From: Paraburkholderia sp. D15
GTDB lineage: Bacteria > Pseudomonadota > Gammaproteobacteria > Burkholderiales > Burkholderiaceae
Length of the DNA: 64,000 nucleotides
Reading direction: 5' to 3'
NCBI RefSeq assembly: GCF_029910215.1
Contig: NZ_CP110397.1
Location: 186,001-250,000, forward strand
The position numbers were made by a program, and so were the translations under genes. The notes beneath the pieces are model-generated. The model was given only the letters and a program-made list of their open reading frames with translations, did no database searches and was not told where the DNA came from. Of the stretch, positions 8,633 through 17,334 are shown piece by piece (position 1 is the stretch's first letter; every line of letters begins with the position of its first letter).

Positions 8633-9310
8633 TCAATGAATGCGCGAGCGGCTGTTGACGAGTCGCCACAATGCGCTTGCGATCAGCGATCCGACGCCGA
8701 GCGCGACGCCTAGCAGCACGATGGAACTCATGTGATCGCGTACGAGCGGCACATTGCCGAACAGATAGCCGGCCGCGACGAGAGAGCCGATCCACAGTGC
8801 CGCGCCCGCGGTCACGAACGACACGAATCGCGCAAACGTCATGCGCGAAACGCCGGCCGCGAACGGCGCGAAAGTACGCACTACGGCAATGAATGGCGAT
8901 AACAGAAAGGTTAATCCGCCGCGAGCTTCGTAAAAGGCATGCGCGCGGCGCAGCGCATTCTTGTCGAGCCAGCGGTAATCGGCCGTATAAACCTTTTCAC
9001 CGATCGCGCGCCCAATTGCATAGTCGACGATGCTTCCCGCCACAGTGGCCGCGAATAGCACTGACATCACGAGCCAGACGTTCAACGCGCCGGTGGCTGA
9101 CAGCCCGCCGCAAATGAAAATGAGCGGATCGCCCGGCAGGAAAAATAACGGCAGAAAGCCGATTTCAACGAACACGATAATAAACAGCATCGCGTACACG
9201 GCTGTACCGTATTGGACGATCAGGCTGCTCAGGTGCTGATCGAAGTGCAGAGCGATCTGCAGCATTTGCATGAGTTGCATGCTGGCCCCAAGTTGTCGGA
9301 TGTTCAGCAT
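8633..9310 (-). CDS. DedA family inner-membrane protein
   Basis: The 225-residue product carries the DedA/SNARE-associated core: FFLPGDPLIFICGGL (the re-entrant loop motif), GSIVDYAIGRAIGEKVY, and a block around FIAVVRTFAPFAAGVSRM with the conserved Arg. Several membrane spans follow. DedA proteins act in lipid flipping or membrane homeostasis; some in Burkholderia are needed for polymyxin resistance. The start overlaps the remnant of an SDR gene read in the same direction, so its original upstream context has been rearranged. Confidence 0.88.
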   Translation of the reverse strand: MLNIRQLGASMQLMQMLQIALHFDQHLSSLIVQYGTAVYAMLFIIVFVEIGFLPLFFLPGDPLIFICGGLSATGALNVWLVMSVLFAATVAGSIVDYAIGRAIGEKVYTADYRWLDKNALRRAHAFYEARGGLTFLLSPFIAVVRTFAPFAAGVSRMTFARFVSFVTAGAALWIGSLVAAGYLFGNVPLVRDHMSSIVLLGVALGVGSLIASALWRLVNSRSRIH

Positions 9311-9698
9311 TGCGCTTCCGCGTGCGTGCGAGTGCGGCCATCATTCCATAGACCTGGCCAAGATAGGTGACCTGCGTGCCGCGTTCCACTTCCTCGGCCG
9401 TTAGCGCCGACACTGGAGAGAATACGGTCGCCATCGCGACGTTGACCCAGACCCGGATGGGGCCGAGCCGTCGTTCCACGGCGTCCGCGGCAGCATTGAC
9501 CTGATCTGCGCTCGCGACGTCGGTAACGAACGCGACCGTGCGTACGCCGTAGCGTCCGGTGATGGCCTGCGCCGCCCGTTCCAGCCGATCGGCATCGCGA
9601 GCGAGCAACGCGACGTCATAACCGTGGCGCGCGAATTCTTCGGCGGCTGCACGGCCAACGCCCGCGCTCGCTCCGGAGATAACAGCGATATTCGGCAT
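9165..9698 (-). pseudogene. Short-chain dehydrogenase, 3' half lost
   Basis: From the ATG at 9698 (AGGAA upstream) the protein has the SDR nucleotide-binding start (AVISGASAGVGRAAAEEFAR), FVTDVASADQV and a WVNVAMATVF strand. After GQVYGMMAALARTRKRN, at about 9330, homology stops and the frame runs into the dedA start. The catalytic Tyr-x-x-x-Lys helix is absent. A deletion between the SDR and dedA genes is the simplest reading. Confidence 0.72.
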
Positions 9699-10124
9699 GA
9701 TGGATTCCTGGCGGCCCAATCTTTGCCAAATCTCCTTCGCAAGGTGCATGCCACACCCGCATTTTTCAGCGAGGTAAGCGTTTTTAGTCCCTTCTGCCGA
9801 GACTTGTAGCCGTCCAGAGCGCTTGATCGAAGTTTTGACGAGGATTGGCTGGTGGGGTGCTGCATACGCAGGCGCAAGGGGGTGGCAACAACGTTCTGCG
9901 CACTCGCCAGATGGCGGCGCAATTCCAAAACTTTCGCGGCACGAAGTCGGCACGGCATGTCGGAGATGACTGTGTGGACGCTTACGTGGCGTCCCGCTTT
10001 GTAAAGTCCACGGGAAGCCAATTTGGCGTCCCCGGCTGTCGCAACATTACGGATTGAAAAACACCGGAACGCGGGTTGCTACGGATGAAATCACGGATAA
10101 CCATTAGCGACTTTCGGAGGCTCC
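9699..10124. other. Intergenic stretch before the respiratory operon
   Basis: About 425 bases without a supported gene. It must contain the promoter for the 10.1-21.8 kb operon. The operon's first gene has TTTCGGAGGCTCC before its ATG. I see no convincing sigma-70 boxes or operator repeats. Confidence 0.5.
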
Positions 10125-11969
10125 ATGGCACAAACCGTCGGCGACTTTATCATCGAGCGGCTGCATGCGTGGGGCGTACGTCGCATTTACGGCTATCCCG
10201 GCGACGGCATCAATGGCGTGTTCGGCGCGCTGAACCGCGCGCAGAACGCAGCCGTGAAGGCGAAGGGCGAAAAGGCGAGAAACCGCGCAGGCGAGCCGAT
10301 CGAATTCATTCAGGTGCGTCACGAAGAAATGGCTGCGTTCATGGCTTCCGCCCATGCAAAGTTCACCGGCGAACTGGGCGTGTGTATAGCCACCTCAGGA
10401 CCCGGGGCGTCGCATCTGGTCACGGGACTATACGACGCTCGCCTTGATCACATGCCCGTGCTCGCAATCACGGGTCAGCAGGCCCGTGCCGCACTCGGCG
10501 GCCACTATCAGCAGGAAGTCGACCTTGTCTCGCTGTTCAAGGATGTGGCGGGCGCCTTTGTCGAACAGGCCGTAGTGCCACAGCAGATCCGACATCTGAT
10601 TGACCGTGCGATCCGCACGTCGCTCGCGGAACGGAAGGTTGCCGCGCTGGTGTTACCGAACGATCTGCAGGACCTGCCGTATGAGCCGCCCGCGCGCAAG
10701 CACGGCACGATCCACTCAGGTGTTGGCTACCAGGCGCCGCGGCTGGTGCCGCACGATGACCAGTTGCGCCAGGCCGCCGATGTGCTGAACGCGGGCAGGA
10801 AAGTTGCGATCCTTGTTGGCGCTGGTGCGCTTCACGCGACTGACGAAGTGATCGCGGTCGCTGAAAAGCTCGGCGCGGGGGTGGCCAAAGCGCTGCTCGG
10901 CAAAGCCGTGCTGCCCGACGATCTGCCGTACGTGACCGGGTCTATTGGCCTACTCGGCACCAAACCGAGCTACGACTTGATGACCCGTTGCGATACGCTG
11001 TTGATGATCGGCTCTGGCTTCCCGTACGCGGAGTTCTTGCCAAAGGAAGGCGACGCGCGCGGCGTGCAGATCGACCTGAAAGCCGACATGCTGAGTCTAC
11101 GCTATCCGATGGAAGTGAATCTCGTCGGCGACAGCGCGGAAACGCTGCGCGCGCTGCTACCGCTGCTCGAAGAGAAGACGGACCGCGCGTGGCGCGAGCA
11201 GATCACCGACTGGACCTCCGAGTGGTGGAAAACGCTCGACGAGCGCGCGCACCAGGCCGGTCAGGATGCGGTGAATCCCCAGCGCACGGTGTGGGAACTG
11301 TCGAAGCGGATTCCGGCAAACGCAATCGTCACAAGCGATTCTGGCTCGATCGCGAACTGGTACGCGCGTGATCTGCGAGTGCAGCGCGGGATGATGTGCT
11401 CGCTTTCGGGCGGCCTGGCATCGATGGGCGCGGCGGTGCCCTATGCAATCGCGGGCAAGTTTGCCTATCCCGAACGGCCAGTGATCGCGCTGGTTGGCGA
11501 CGGCGCGATGCAGATGAATAACTTGGCTGAGCTGATCACCGTGTCCAAATATTGGAAACGATGGGCCGACCCGCGCTGGATCTGCATGGTGCTGAATAAT
11601 CAGGATCTCAATCAGGTCACGTGGGAACAGCGCGTCATGGAGGGCGATCCAAAGTTCGAAGCGTCGCAGGACATTCCCTCAGTACCTTATCACAGGTTTG
11701 CGGAGCTGATCGGGCTGAGAGGCATCTACGTTGACGACGCCGAGAAAATGGGAGCGGCCTGGGATGAAGCACTGACCGCGGACCGACCAGTCGTGATCGA
11801 AGTGAAGGCTGACCCGAACATCGCGCCGCTACCGCCGCATATCACGCTCGCGCAGGCGAAGGCGTTCGCGTCGACGCTGATGCAGGGTGATCCCGACGAA
11901 GGCAACGTGATCATCGATACTGCTAAACAGGTGCTCAGCGCGGTGATGCCGGGTCATCGCGACAAATAA
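10125..11969 (+). CDS. Thiamine-diphosphate-dependent enzyme (pyruvate oxidase/acetolactate synthase-like)
   Basis: The 614-residue product has the three-domain ThDP architecture. The N-terminal PYR domain contains IYGYPGDGINGVFG and the conserved Glu in FIQVRHEEMAAFMA; a central domain has KVAILVGAGA; the C-terminal PP domain holds GDGAMQMNNLAELIT and NNQDLNQ, the Mg-ThDP GDG-N motif. A Lys-rich insertion (residues 40-60) is unusual against PoxB. It belongs to a 'thiamine pyrophosphate-requiring protein' group of unproven substrate, probably a 2-keto acid. GGAGG precedes the start, and it leads the operon. Confidence 0.87.
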   Translation: MAQTVGDFIIERLHAWGVRRIYGYPGDGINGVFGALNRAQNAAVKAKGEKARNRAGEPIEFIQVRHEEMAAFMASAHAKFTGELGVCIATSGPGASHLVTGLYDARLDHMPVLAITGQQARAALGGHYQQEVDLVSLFKDVAGAFVEQAVVPQQIRHLIDRAIRTSLAERKVAALVLPNDLQDLPYEPPARKHGTIHSGVGYQAPRLVPHDDQLRQAADVLNAGRKVAILVGAGALHATDEVIAVAEKLGAGVAKALLGKAVLPDDLPYVTGSIGLLGTKPSYDLMTRCDTLLMIGSGFPYAEFLPKEGDARGVQIDLKADMLSLRYPMEVNLVGDSAETLRALLPLLEEKTDRAWREQITDWTSEWWKTLDERAHQAGQDAVNPQRTVWELSKRIPANAIVTSDSGSIANWYARDLRVQRGMMCSLSGGLASMGAAVPYAIAGKFAYPERPVIALVGDGAMQMNNLAELITVSKYWKRWADPRWICMVLNNQDLNQVTWEQRVMEGDPKFEASQDIPSVPYHRFAELIGLRGIYVDDAEKMGAAWDEALTADRPVVIEVKADPNIAPLPPHITLAQAKAFASTLMQGDPDEGNVIIDTAKQVLSAVMPGHRDK

Positions 11970-11988
11970 GTCAAGGCCTCGCGCGACC

Positions 11989-13137
11989 ATGGCTAACCAT
12001 TCGACACTGCGCCCGCAGACGCCCGTCACGGCATTGTGCGCGAGCGCCTACCGTATCCCCACCGACGCGCCGGAAGCCGACGGTACCCTTGCATGGGACG
12101 CGACTACGCTGGTTCTCGTCGAGGTGATTGCTGGCGGGGCGACAGGCATCGGCTACACGTATAGCGATGCGAGCAACGTCGCGCTGATCCAGCACACGCT
12201 CGCTGCATGCGTCCTCGGCCACGATGTCTTCGAGATTCGGGCGCACTGGCAGCGCATGCAACGTCAAGTGCGTAATCTGGGGCGCAGCGGCCTCGCCGCA
12301 ACGGCAGTTTCGGCCATCGACTGCGCCCTTTGGGATCTCAAGGCCAGGCTGCTCGACATGCCGCTGGTTGCGCTACTTGGCGCCGCGCGCGAATGTGTAC
12401 CGCTCTATGGCAGTGGGGGCTTCACCTCCTACACGGACGCGCGCCTGCAGGAGCAGTTAGCGAGCTGGATTGAGCGTGATGGTTGCCGCTGGGTCAAGAT
12501 GAAAGTCGGTAGCGAACCGCTGCGCGATCCGCAACGGGTAGAAGCGGCCCGCAAAGCGATCGGCGAGGACGCTGGTCTGTTTGTCGACGCTAATGGCGCC
12601 TTGTCGGCGCGTGAGGCCATCAAGTGTGCGCACCGCTTCGCCGAGCAGAATGTACAGTGGTTTGAAGAGCCTGTCTCTTCCGACGACACCAACGGCCTCG
12701 CCTTTGTGCGCGAACACGCGCCTCCCTGCATGGACGTCGCCGCTGGCGAATACGGCTACACGCTCGACGATTTCCTCTATCTGCTTGCAGCGCCGTCGGT
12801 CGATGTGCTGCAGGCGGACGCGAGTCGCTGCGGGGGCATTACCGGCTTCCTGCAGGCAGCCGCGCTATGTGACGCTCGACATGTGCCGCTGTCCGCGCAT
12901 TGCGCGCCAGCATTGCATCTGCATGCGGCCTGCGCGGCGCCGCGCCTGCGTCATCAGGAATGGTTTCACGATCACGTCCGTATCGAAGCGATGTTGTTTG
13001 ACGGGGCGCCGCAAGCGCGGGATGGCGCGATCTCGCCAGATCTGTCGCGCCCCGGTTGCGGCCTCGAATTCAAGCACTCTGACGCAGCCCGATATCTCGT
13101 CGCGCAAACCGCCGAGCCAGGGAAATCGAACCAATGA
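11989..13137 (+). CDS. Enolase-superfamily enzyme (mandelate racemase/acid-sugar dehydratase type)
   Basis: The 382-residue product has the capping domain and barrel of the enolase superfamily. Visible catalytic elements are KMKVG (Lys-x-Lys, residue ~167), metal ligands in FVDANGA, WFEEPVS and AAGEYGY, and the late-barrel pair Asp in QADASRCGG and His in SAHCAP. The K-x-K plus His/Asp pair places it in the mandelate racemase subgroup, which includes acid-sugar dehydratases. The gene starts 19 bases after the ThDP gene and overlaps the next by 4 bases, implying translational coupling. The natural substrate is not known. Confidence 0.85.
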   Translation: MANHSTLRPQTPVTALCASAYRIPTDAPEADGTLAWDATTLVLVEVIAGGATGIGYTYSDASNVALIQHTLAACVLGHDVFEIRAHWQRMQRQVRNLGRSGLAATAVSAIDCALWDLKARLLDMPLVALLGAARECVPLYGSGGFTSYTDARLQEQLASWIERDGCRWVKMKVGSEPLRDPQRVEAARKAIGEDAGLFVDANGALSAREAIKCAHRFAEQNVQWFEEPVSSDDTNGLAFVREHAPPCMDVAAGEYGYTLDDFLYLLAAPSVDVLQADASRCGGITGFLQAAALCDARHVPLSAHCAPALHLHAACAAPRLRHQEWFHDHVRIEAMLFDGAPQARDGAISPDLSRPGCGLEFKHSDAARYLVAQTAEPGKSNQ

Positions 13138-14072
13138 ACGTGCGACCCGTACTCGGCATCCTGGCAGCGGCGGCCGGCGCGGCCGCCTTGACTGCGATGA
13201 GCACTAGTGGCAGTGCAAAGGCCGCACGCTATTCCACGCGCGGCGTCGTCGCATCCGCTACCCAGGCTCACGTGGAAGCCGCCCGCAGCTTCAACCGGAG
13301 TTCGGCGCTGCTGGCGCTCTCGGTGCTGACCGACAGTGCGTTGGAGCATTACCGCGGCTCGTTCGACAATCCGGCGATGTGGGCGCCGCTCGCGGTCGCG
13401 AGTCTGTCGCTCGCTGCCGGGCTGCACGGCGGCAGCGACCGCGAGAAACGCGCACATCGCGTGCGTCACGCGGTCTATTACGGCGCGGCGGCCACTGGCC
13501 TCGCGGGCACCGGATTTCACCTGTACAACGTGACGAAGCGGCCGGGTAGCTTGAGCTGGAACAACCTTTTTCATGCGGCACCGGTCGGCGCACCTATGGC
13601 CCTGCTGCTCTCGGGCGCGCTTGGGGCGGTCGCAGAACGCCTTCGCGACGAGCCAGCGCATGAGCCGCGACTGTTCGGTATGCCGGCTGGACGGGCATTG
13701 GGGCTGCTGGTTGCGGCCGGTCTGATCGGCACCGTTGGGGAGGCCGCGCTACTGCACTTTCGCGGCTCGTTCCAGCATCGCGCGATGTATGCGCCAGTAT
13801 CCGTACCCCCGGTCGCTGCCGCGCTACTCACGCTAGCGGCATTGGCGCAGCCGCGCGAGCGCTGGTACATACGGCTGTGGCTGCGCGCGACCGCGCTGCT
13901 TGGTGTTGCCGGCACGGGCTTTCACGCGCGCGGCATCGCGCGGCGTCAGGGCGGCTGGCGCAACTGGAGCCAGAACCTGTTCGCCGGGCCGCCATTGCCC
14001 GCCCCGCCAAGCTTCTCGGCGCTCGCGCTCGCGGGGCTTGCCGCGCTGAAACTGCGGGAGACAGAAACATGA
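13134..14072 (+). CDS. Membrane protein with two repeated halves, function unknown
   Basis: The 312-residue product begins with a hydrophobic segment rich in Ala and has several further membrane-like stretches. Two halves repeat: LTDSALEHYRGSFDNPAMWAP with GLAGTGFHLYN (about 60-130), and VGEAALLHFRGSFQHRAMYAP with GVAGTGFHARG (about 195-265). Each repeat keeps H-x-RGSF and GTGFH, so conserved His residues may bind a cofactor such as haem, or a lipid. It overlaps both neighbours by 4 bases (ATGA), so it is made with the dehydrogenase. I recognise no named family. Confidence 0.72.
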   Translation: MNVRPVLGILAAAAGAAALTAMSTSGSAKAARYSTRGVVASATQAHVEAARSFNRSSALLALSVLTDSALEHYRGSFDNPAMWAPLAVASLSLAAGLHGGSDREKRAHRVRHAVYYGAAATGLAGTGFHLYNVTKRPGSLSWNNLFHAAPVGAPMALLLSGALGAVAERLRDEPAHEPRLFGMPAGRALGLLVAAGLIGTVGEAALLHFRGSFQHRAMYAPVSVPPVAAALLTLAALAQPRERWYIRLWLRATALLGVAGTGFHARGIARRQGGWRNWSQNLFAGPPLPAPPSFSALALAGLAALKLRETET

Positions 14073-14719
14073 TACGACGAGAAACCCGCTATCCTGGCTA
14101 TGACGTGCTCGACAAACGCGATACGCCGTCGTGGGACGAGCCAACCCGCGCAGTCATTGCAGCGCGCCTTGCGCCGCCGCAGGAGCCGCGGTTCTTCAAT
14201 GCGGTCGAATGGCTCGCAGTGGATGCCTTGTGCGCGTGCATTGTGCCGCAGGCGAATGCGCAACCGGCCGTGCCACTTGCCGCGCTGCTCGATGCACGTC
14301 TGCATGGGGGCCGGGGCGACGGCTATCGCGACGCACGTCTGCCGCCTCTGCGCGATGCCTGGCGCGTCGGTCTCGCCGCGCTCGATGCCGAAAGCCGCGC
14401 GCGTCATGAACTGCCCTTCGCAAGCCTTACACGCGACCAGAAAAACGAGCTTCTCGAACAGATGCAGCGCGGTGAAGTGAAAGGCGATGCGTGGCATGGG
14501 ATGCCCGCCCGGCTCTTCTTCGAGGAACGGGTGCTGCATGACATCTGCGGGCAGTATTACGCGCATCCGCACGCATGGAGCGAGATCGGTTTCGGCGGTC
14601 CTGCCAACCCGCGGGGTTACGTGCGCATGTATTTTGGTCGACGTGATCCATGGGAGCCGGTCGAAGCGCATGCCGACGATCGCGCGCAGGTGCAAAAGAA
14701 GAATCGCCATGTTCGATGA
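14069..14719 (+). CDS. Gluconate 2-dehydrogenase subunit 3 family protein (small subunit)
   Basis: The ATG at 14069 overlaps the previous stop, and the 216-residue product matches the subunit 3 family: FFNAVEWLAVDALCACIVPQ near the start, then FFEERVLHDICGQYYAHP and WSEIGFGGPANPRGYVRMY at the end. In FAD-linked sugar dehydrogenases this subunit chaperones and carries the flavoprotein across the membrane through its Tat signal. No twin-arginine signal peptide is visible here; the sequence starts MIRRETRYPGYDVLDK. That leaves export unexplained. It is followed, with overlap, by the flavoprotein gene. Confidence 0.85.
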   Translation: MIRRETRYPGYDVLDKRDTPSWDEPTRAVIAARLAPPQEPRFFNAVEWLAVDALCACIVPQANAQPAVPLAALLDARLHGGRGDGYRDARLPPLRDAWRVGLAALDAESRARHELPFASLTRDQKNELLEQMQRGEVKGDAWHGMPARLFFEERVLHDICGQYYAHPHAWSEIGFGGPANPRGYVRMYFGRRDPWEPVEAHADDRAQVQKKNRHVR

Positions 14720-16352
14720 CGCGCTGCACGAGATTCGCGGCACCGCCGGCCGGGCGCCAGACGTATTCACGCGCGGCGGCTGGGTGCCGATGCGTGAATA
14801 TCCGAACGACGAGGAAGTGGACTTCGCGATCGTTGGCACCGGCGCGGGCGGAGGCACGCTCGCTTGCCGCCTCGCAGAAATGGGCTTCAGGGTAATTGCC
14901 TTTGACGCAGGAGCATGGTGGCGTCCACTCGAAGAATTCGCGTCGGACGAGGCGCATCAGGAAAAACTTTACTGGACTGACGAGCGAATCTGCGACGGGG
15001 ATAACCCGTTGAGGCTCGGCAACAACAATAGCGGCAAGGCGGTCGGCGGCAGCACCGTTCATTTCGCGATGGTGTCGTTGCGTTTTCGCCCCGAGTGGTT
15101 CAAATCGCGCAGCCTGCTGGGCTACGGCGCGGACTGGCCGCTCGACTGGCGGGAAATGTGGCGTTACTACGCGGAGGTCGAAGACGCGTTGAAGATCTCC
15201 GGACCGGTCAACTATCCGTGGGGACCGAAACGGCCGCGCTATCCGTATCGCGCGCACGAACTGAATGCGGCCGCAATGGTCCTCGCGCGCGGCGCCGAGG
15301 CGCTTGGCGTCTGCTGGAGTGCGACGCCGCTCGCGACGCTCTCTGCGCCGCGCGGCCAGGCGCATCCATGCGTGTATCGCGGCTTCTGCGTGTCCGGCTG
15401 TGCGACCAACGCGAAGCAGAGCGCGCTCGTCACGTGGATTCCGCGCGCGCTTCTAGCGGGCGCCGAAGTGCGCGACCTCGCGATGGTCGGCCGGGTCGTG
15501 ACCAACGAAGCCGGGCTCGCGACCGGCGTCGAATATCTGCGCGAAGGGCGCTGGCAGTTCCAGCGCGCGAAGAACGTGGTGGTCGCCGGCTACGCGATCG
15601 AAACGCCGCGCCTGCTGCTGATGTCGGCCAACAGCCGCTTTCCGGACGGGCTTGCGAATAGCTCCGGTCTGGTCGGCAAGAACCTGATGGCGCAATCGAA
15701 TCAGGCCGTCTACGGCACCTTCGACGAAGAGATCCGCTGGTATAAGGGGCCGCCGTCGCTCGCCATCACCGAACACTGGAACTACACAGACAAGGACAAG
15801 GACTTCTTCGGCGGCTATGCGTACATGAGCCAGGGGCCGCTGCCCAACGCCTGGGCTGCGTCGCAGAACGGTCGCGGCCTGTGGGGTGACTCGCTCGCCA
15901 GGGAGATGCAGGCCTACAACCATCAGGCGGGGCTGAAGATAGTGGGCGAGATGTTGCCGCAGGAGAGGAACCGCGTGACGCTTGCCGACGAGAAAGACCA
16001 GTATGGCCTGCCGGTCGCCCGTGTCACCTACTCGTGGTGCGACAACGACCGGCGCCTGATCGATCACTCGCTCGACTTCATGGAACGCGCGCTCGCCGCC
16101 GCAGGCGGCAAGGACATCTGGCGCGAAACCGACGACACGTGCCATCTGAACGGCACCGCTCGCATGGGTGACGATCCGGCCACAAGCGTCGTCAACGCCG
16201 ACTGCCGCAGCTGGGACGTCCGCAACCTGTGGATCTGCGACGGTTCGGTGTTTCCGACCGTCGGCGGCGTGAATCCTTCGCTGACGATCCAGGCGATCGC
16301 GCTGCGCACCGCCGACCGGATCAAGGCGCTCGCGGCTCGCGGCGAGCTGTGA
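14709..16352 (+). CDS. GMC-type FAD dehydrogenase large subunit (gluconate/sugar dehydrogenase-like)
   Basis: The ATG at 14709 overlaps the small-subunit stop. The 547-residue product has the FAD site VGTGAGGGTLACRLAEMG at residue ~38, a NNNSGKAVGGSTVHFAM block, and the GMC active-site His in CHLNGTARMG with Asn in GGVNPSLTIQA at the C-terminus. At about residue 220 the pattern CVYRGFCVSGC (C-x5-C-x3-C) fits the cysteines that hold a 3Fe-4S cluster in bacterial FAD glucose dehydrogenase. Electrons would pass to the tri-haem cytochrome c encoded at the operon end. The substrate is probably an aldose, polyol or aldonate. Confidence 0.87.
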   Translation: MFDDALHEIRGTAGRAPDVFTRGGWVPMREYPNDEEVDFAIVGTGAGGGTLACRLAEMGFRVIAFDAGAWWRPLEEFASDEAHQEKLYWTDERICDGDNPLRLGNNNSGKAVGGSTVHFAMVSLRFRPEWFKSRSLLGYGADWPLDWREMWRYYAEVEDALKISGPVNYPWGPKRPRYPYRAHELNAAAMVLARGAEALGVCWSATPLATLSAPRGQAHPCVYRGFCVSGCATNAKQSALVTWIPRALLAGAEVRDLAMVGRVVTNEAGLATGVEYLREGRWQFQRAKNVVVAGYAIETPRLLLMSANSRFPDGLANSSGLVGKNLMAQSNQAVYGTFDEEIRWYKGPPSLAITEHWNYTDKDKDFFGGYAYMSQGPLPNAWAASQNGRGLWGDSLAREMQAYNHQAGLKIVGEMLPQERNRVTLADEKDQYGLPVARVTYSWCDNDRRLIDHSLDFMERALAAAGGKDIWRETDDTCHLNGTARMGDDPATSVVNADCRSWDVRNLWICDGSVFPTVGGVNPSLTIQAIALRTADRIKALAARGEL

Positions 16353-16368
16353 ACCCGGCGAGTGCCAT

Positions 16369-17334
16369 GTGAGCCTACAGTCCACTCCTCTCGCATACAT
16401 CCTGTACAGCGCAGGTCCCGCGTCCCGGCCCGTGCTCATCCTCGGCTGGGCGCTGACCGCGTTGTGCGTCGGCGTGTGCCTGGCGATCGCGGCGCTGCTG
16501 CTGATCGCAGTGTTCCGCCGCCGCGCGTCGACAGTAGAGATCGCTGCGGAACGCGAAGCGATCACCGAGCATGGCGGCGGTCGCGCGGTGCTGATCGGCA
16601 CATTAACTTCTACTGCGCTTCTGCTCGCCGCGCTGGTCTACATGCTGTGGGTGCTTGCGGCGGTCGCTTCGCCTTCGCGCCAACCGGCGCTAACGATCAC
16701 CGTGACCGCATACGACTGGTGGTGGAAGGTCGAATACGACGAGAACGGTCCGCAGCACTTCAAGACCGCGAACGAGATTCACATCCCGGTCGGCGAGCCA
16801 GTGCAGGTCAATCTGAAAAGCGCGGACGTGATTCACGCGTTCTGGGTGCCGGCACTCGCCGGCAAGACGCAGACCATCCCCGGCCAGGTCAACCGGCAAT
16901 GGATTCAGGCGGATCGGCCCGGCGTCTATCGCGGCCAGTGCACGCAGTACTGTGGCGCGCAACACGCACATATGGCATTTGAAGTGATCGCGGAAAGCCA
17001 GCAGGACTACCAGAAATGGTTCGACGCGCAAGCCCGCGTGGCGGCTGCGCCCACGAGCGCCGATGCGGTGCTCGGCCAGCGCGTGTTCATGGACCGCTGC
17101 GCTGGGTGTCACACGGTGCGCGGCAGCGACGCGGCCGGCGTGCAGGCGCCTGTCCTCACGCATCTGCTGAGCCGCCGTCTGATCGCCGCTGGCGCGCTGC
17201 CGAACACCCCGCGCAACGTGATGGACTGGATCACGCATCCACAGGAAATCAAACCGCAGGCGCTGATGCCCGACATCGCGCTGAGTCCGGCCGACGGTCG
17301 CGATCTGGCCGCTTACCTTGCGACACTCAACTGA
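16369..17334 (+). CDS. ctaC: Cytochrome c oxidase subunit II with C-terminal haem c domain
   Basis: The frame starts at GTG 16369; the nearby ATG at 16367 is out of frame. Two membrane helices (residues ~20-48 and ~78-105) precede a cupredoxin domain. DVIHAFWVPALAGKTQTIPG supplies one CuA His, and CTQYCGAQHAHM supplies the two Cys, the second His and Met. A CAGCH haem c site lies near residue 246, as in caa3-type oxidases. The Glu usual between the two CuA cysteines is Gln here. It faces the periplasm and takes electrons from cytochrome c. The next gene overlaps its stop by one base. Confidence 0.92.
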   Translation: MSLQSTPLAYILYSAGPASRPVLILGWALTALCVGVCLAIAALLLIAVFRRRASTVEIAAEREAITEHGGGRAVLIGTLTSTALLLAALVYMLWVLAAVASPSRQPALTITVTAYDWWWKVEYDENGPQHFKTANEIHIPVGEPVQVNLKSADVIHAFWVPALAGKTQTIPGQVNRQWIQADRPGVYRGQCTQYCGAQHAHMAFEVIAESQQDYQKWFDAQARVAAAPTSADAVLGQRVFMDRCAGCHTVRGSDAAGVQAPVLTHLLSRRLIAAGALPNTPRNVMDWITHPQEIKPQALMPDIALSPADGRDLAAYLATLN

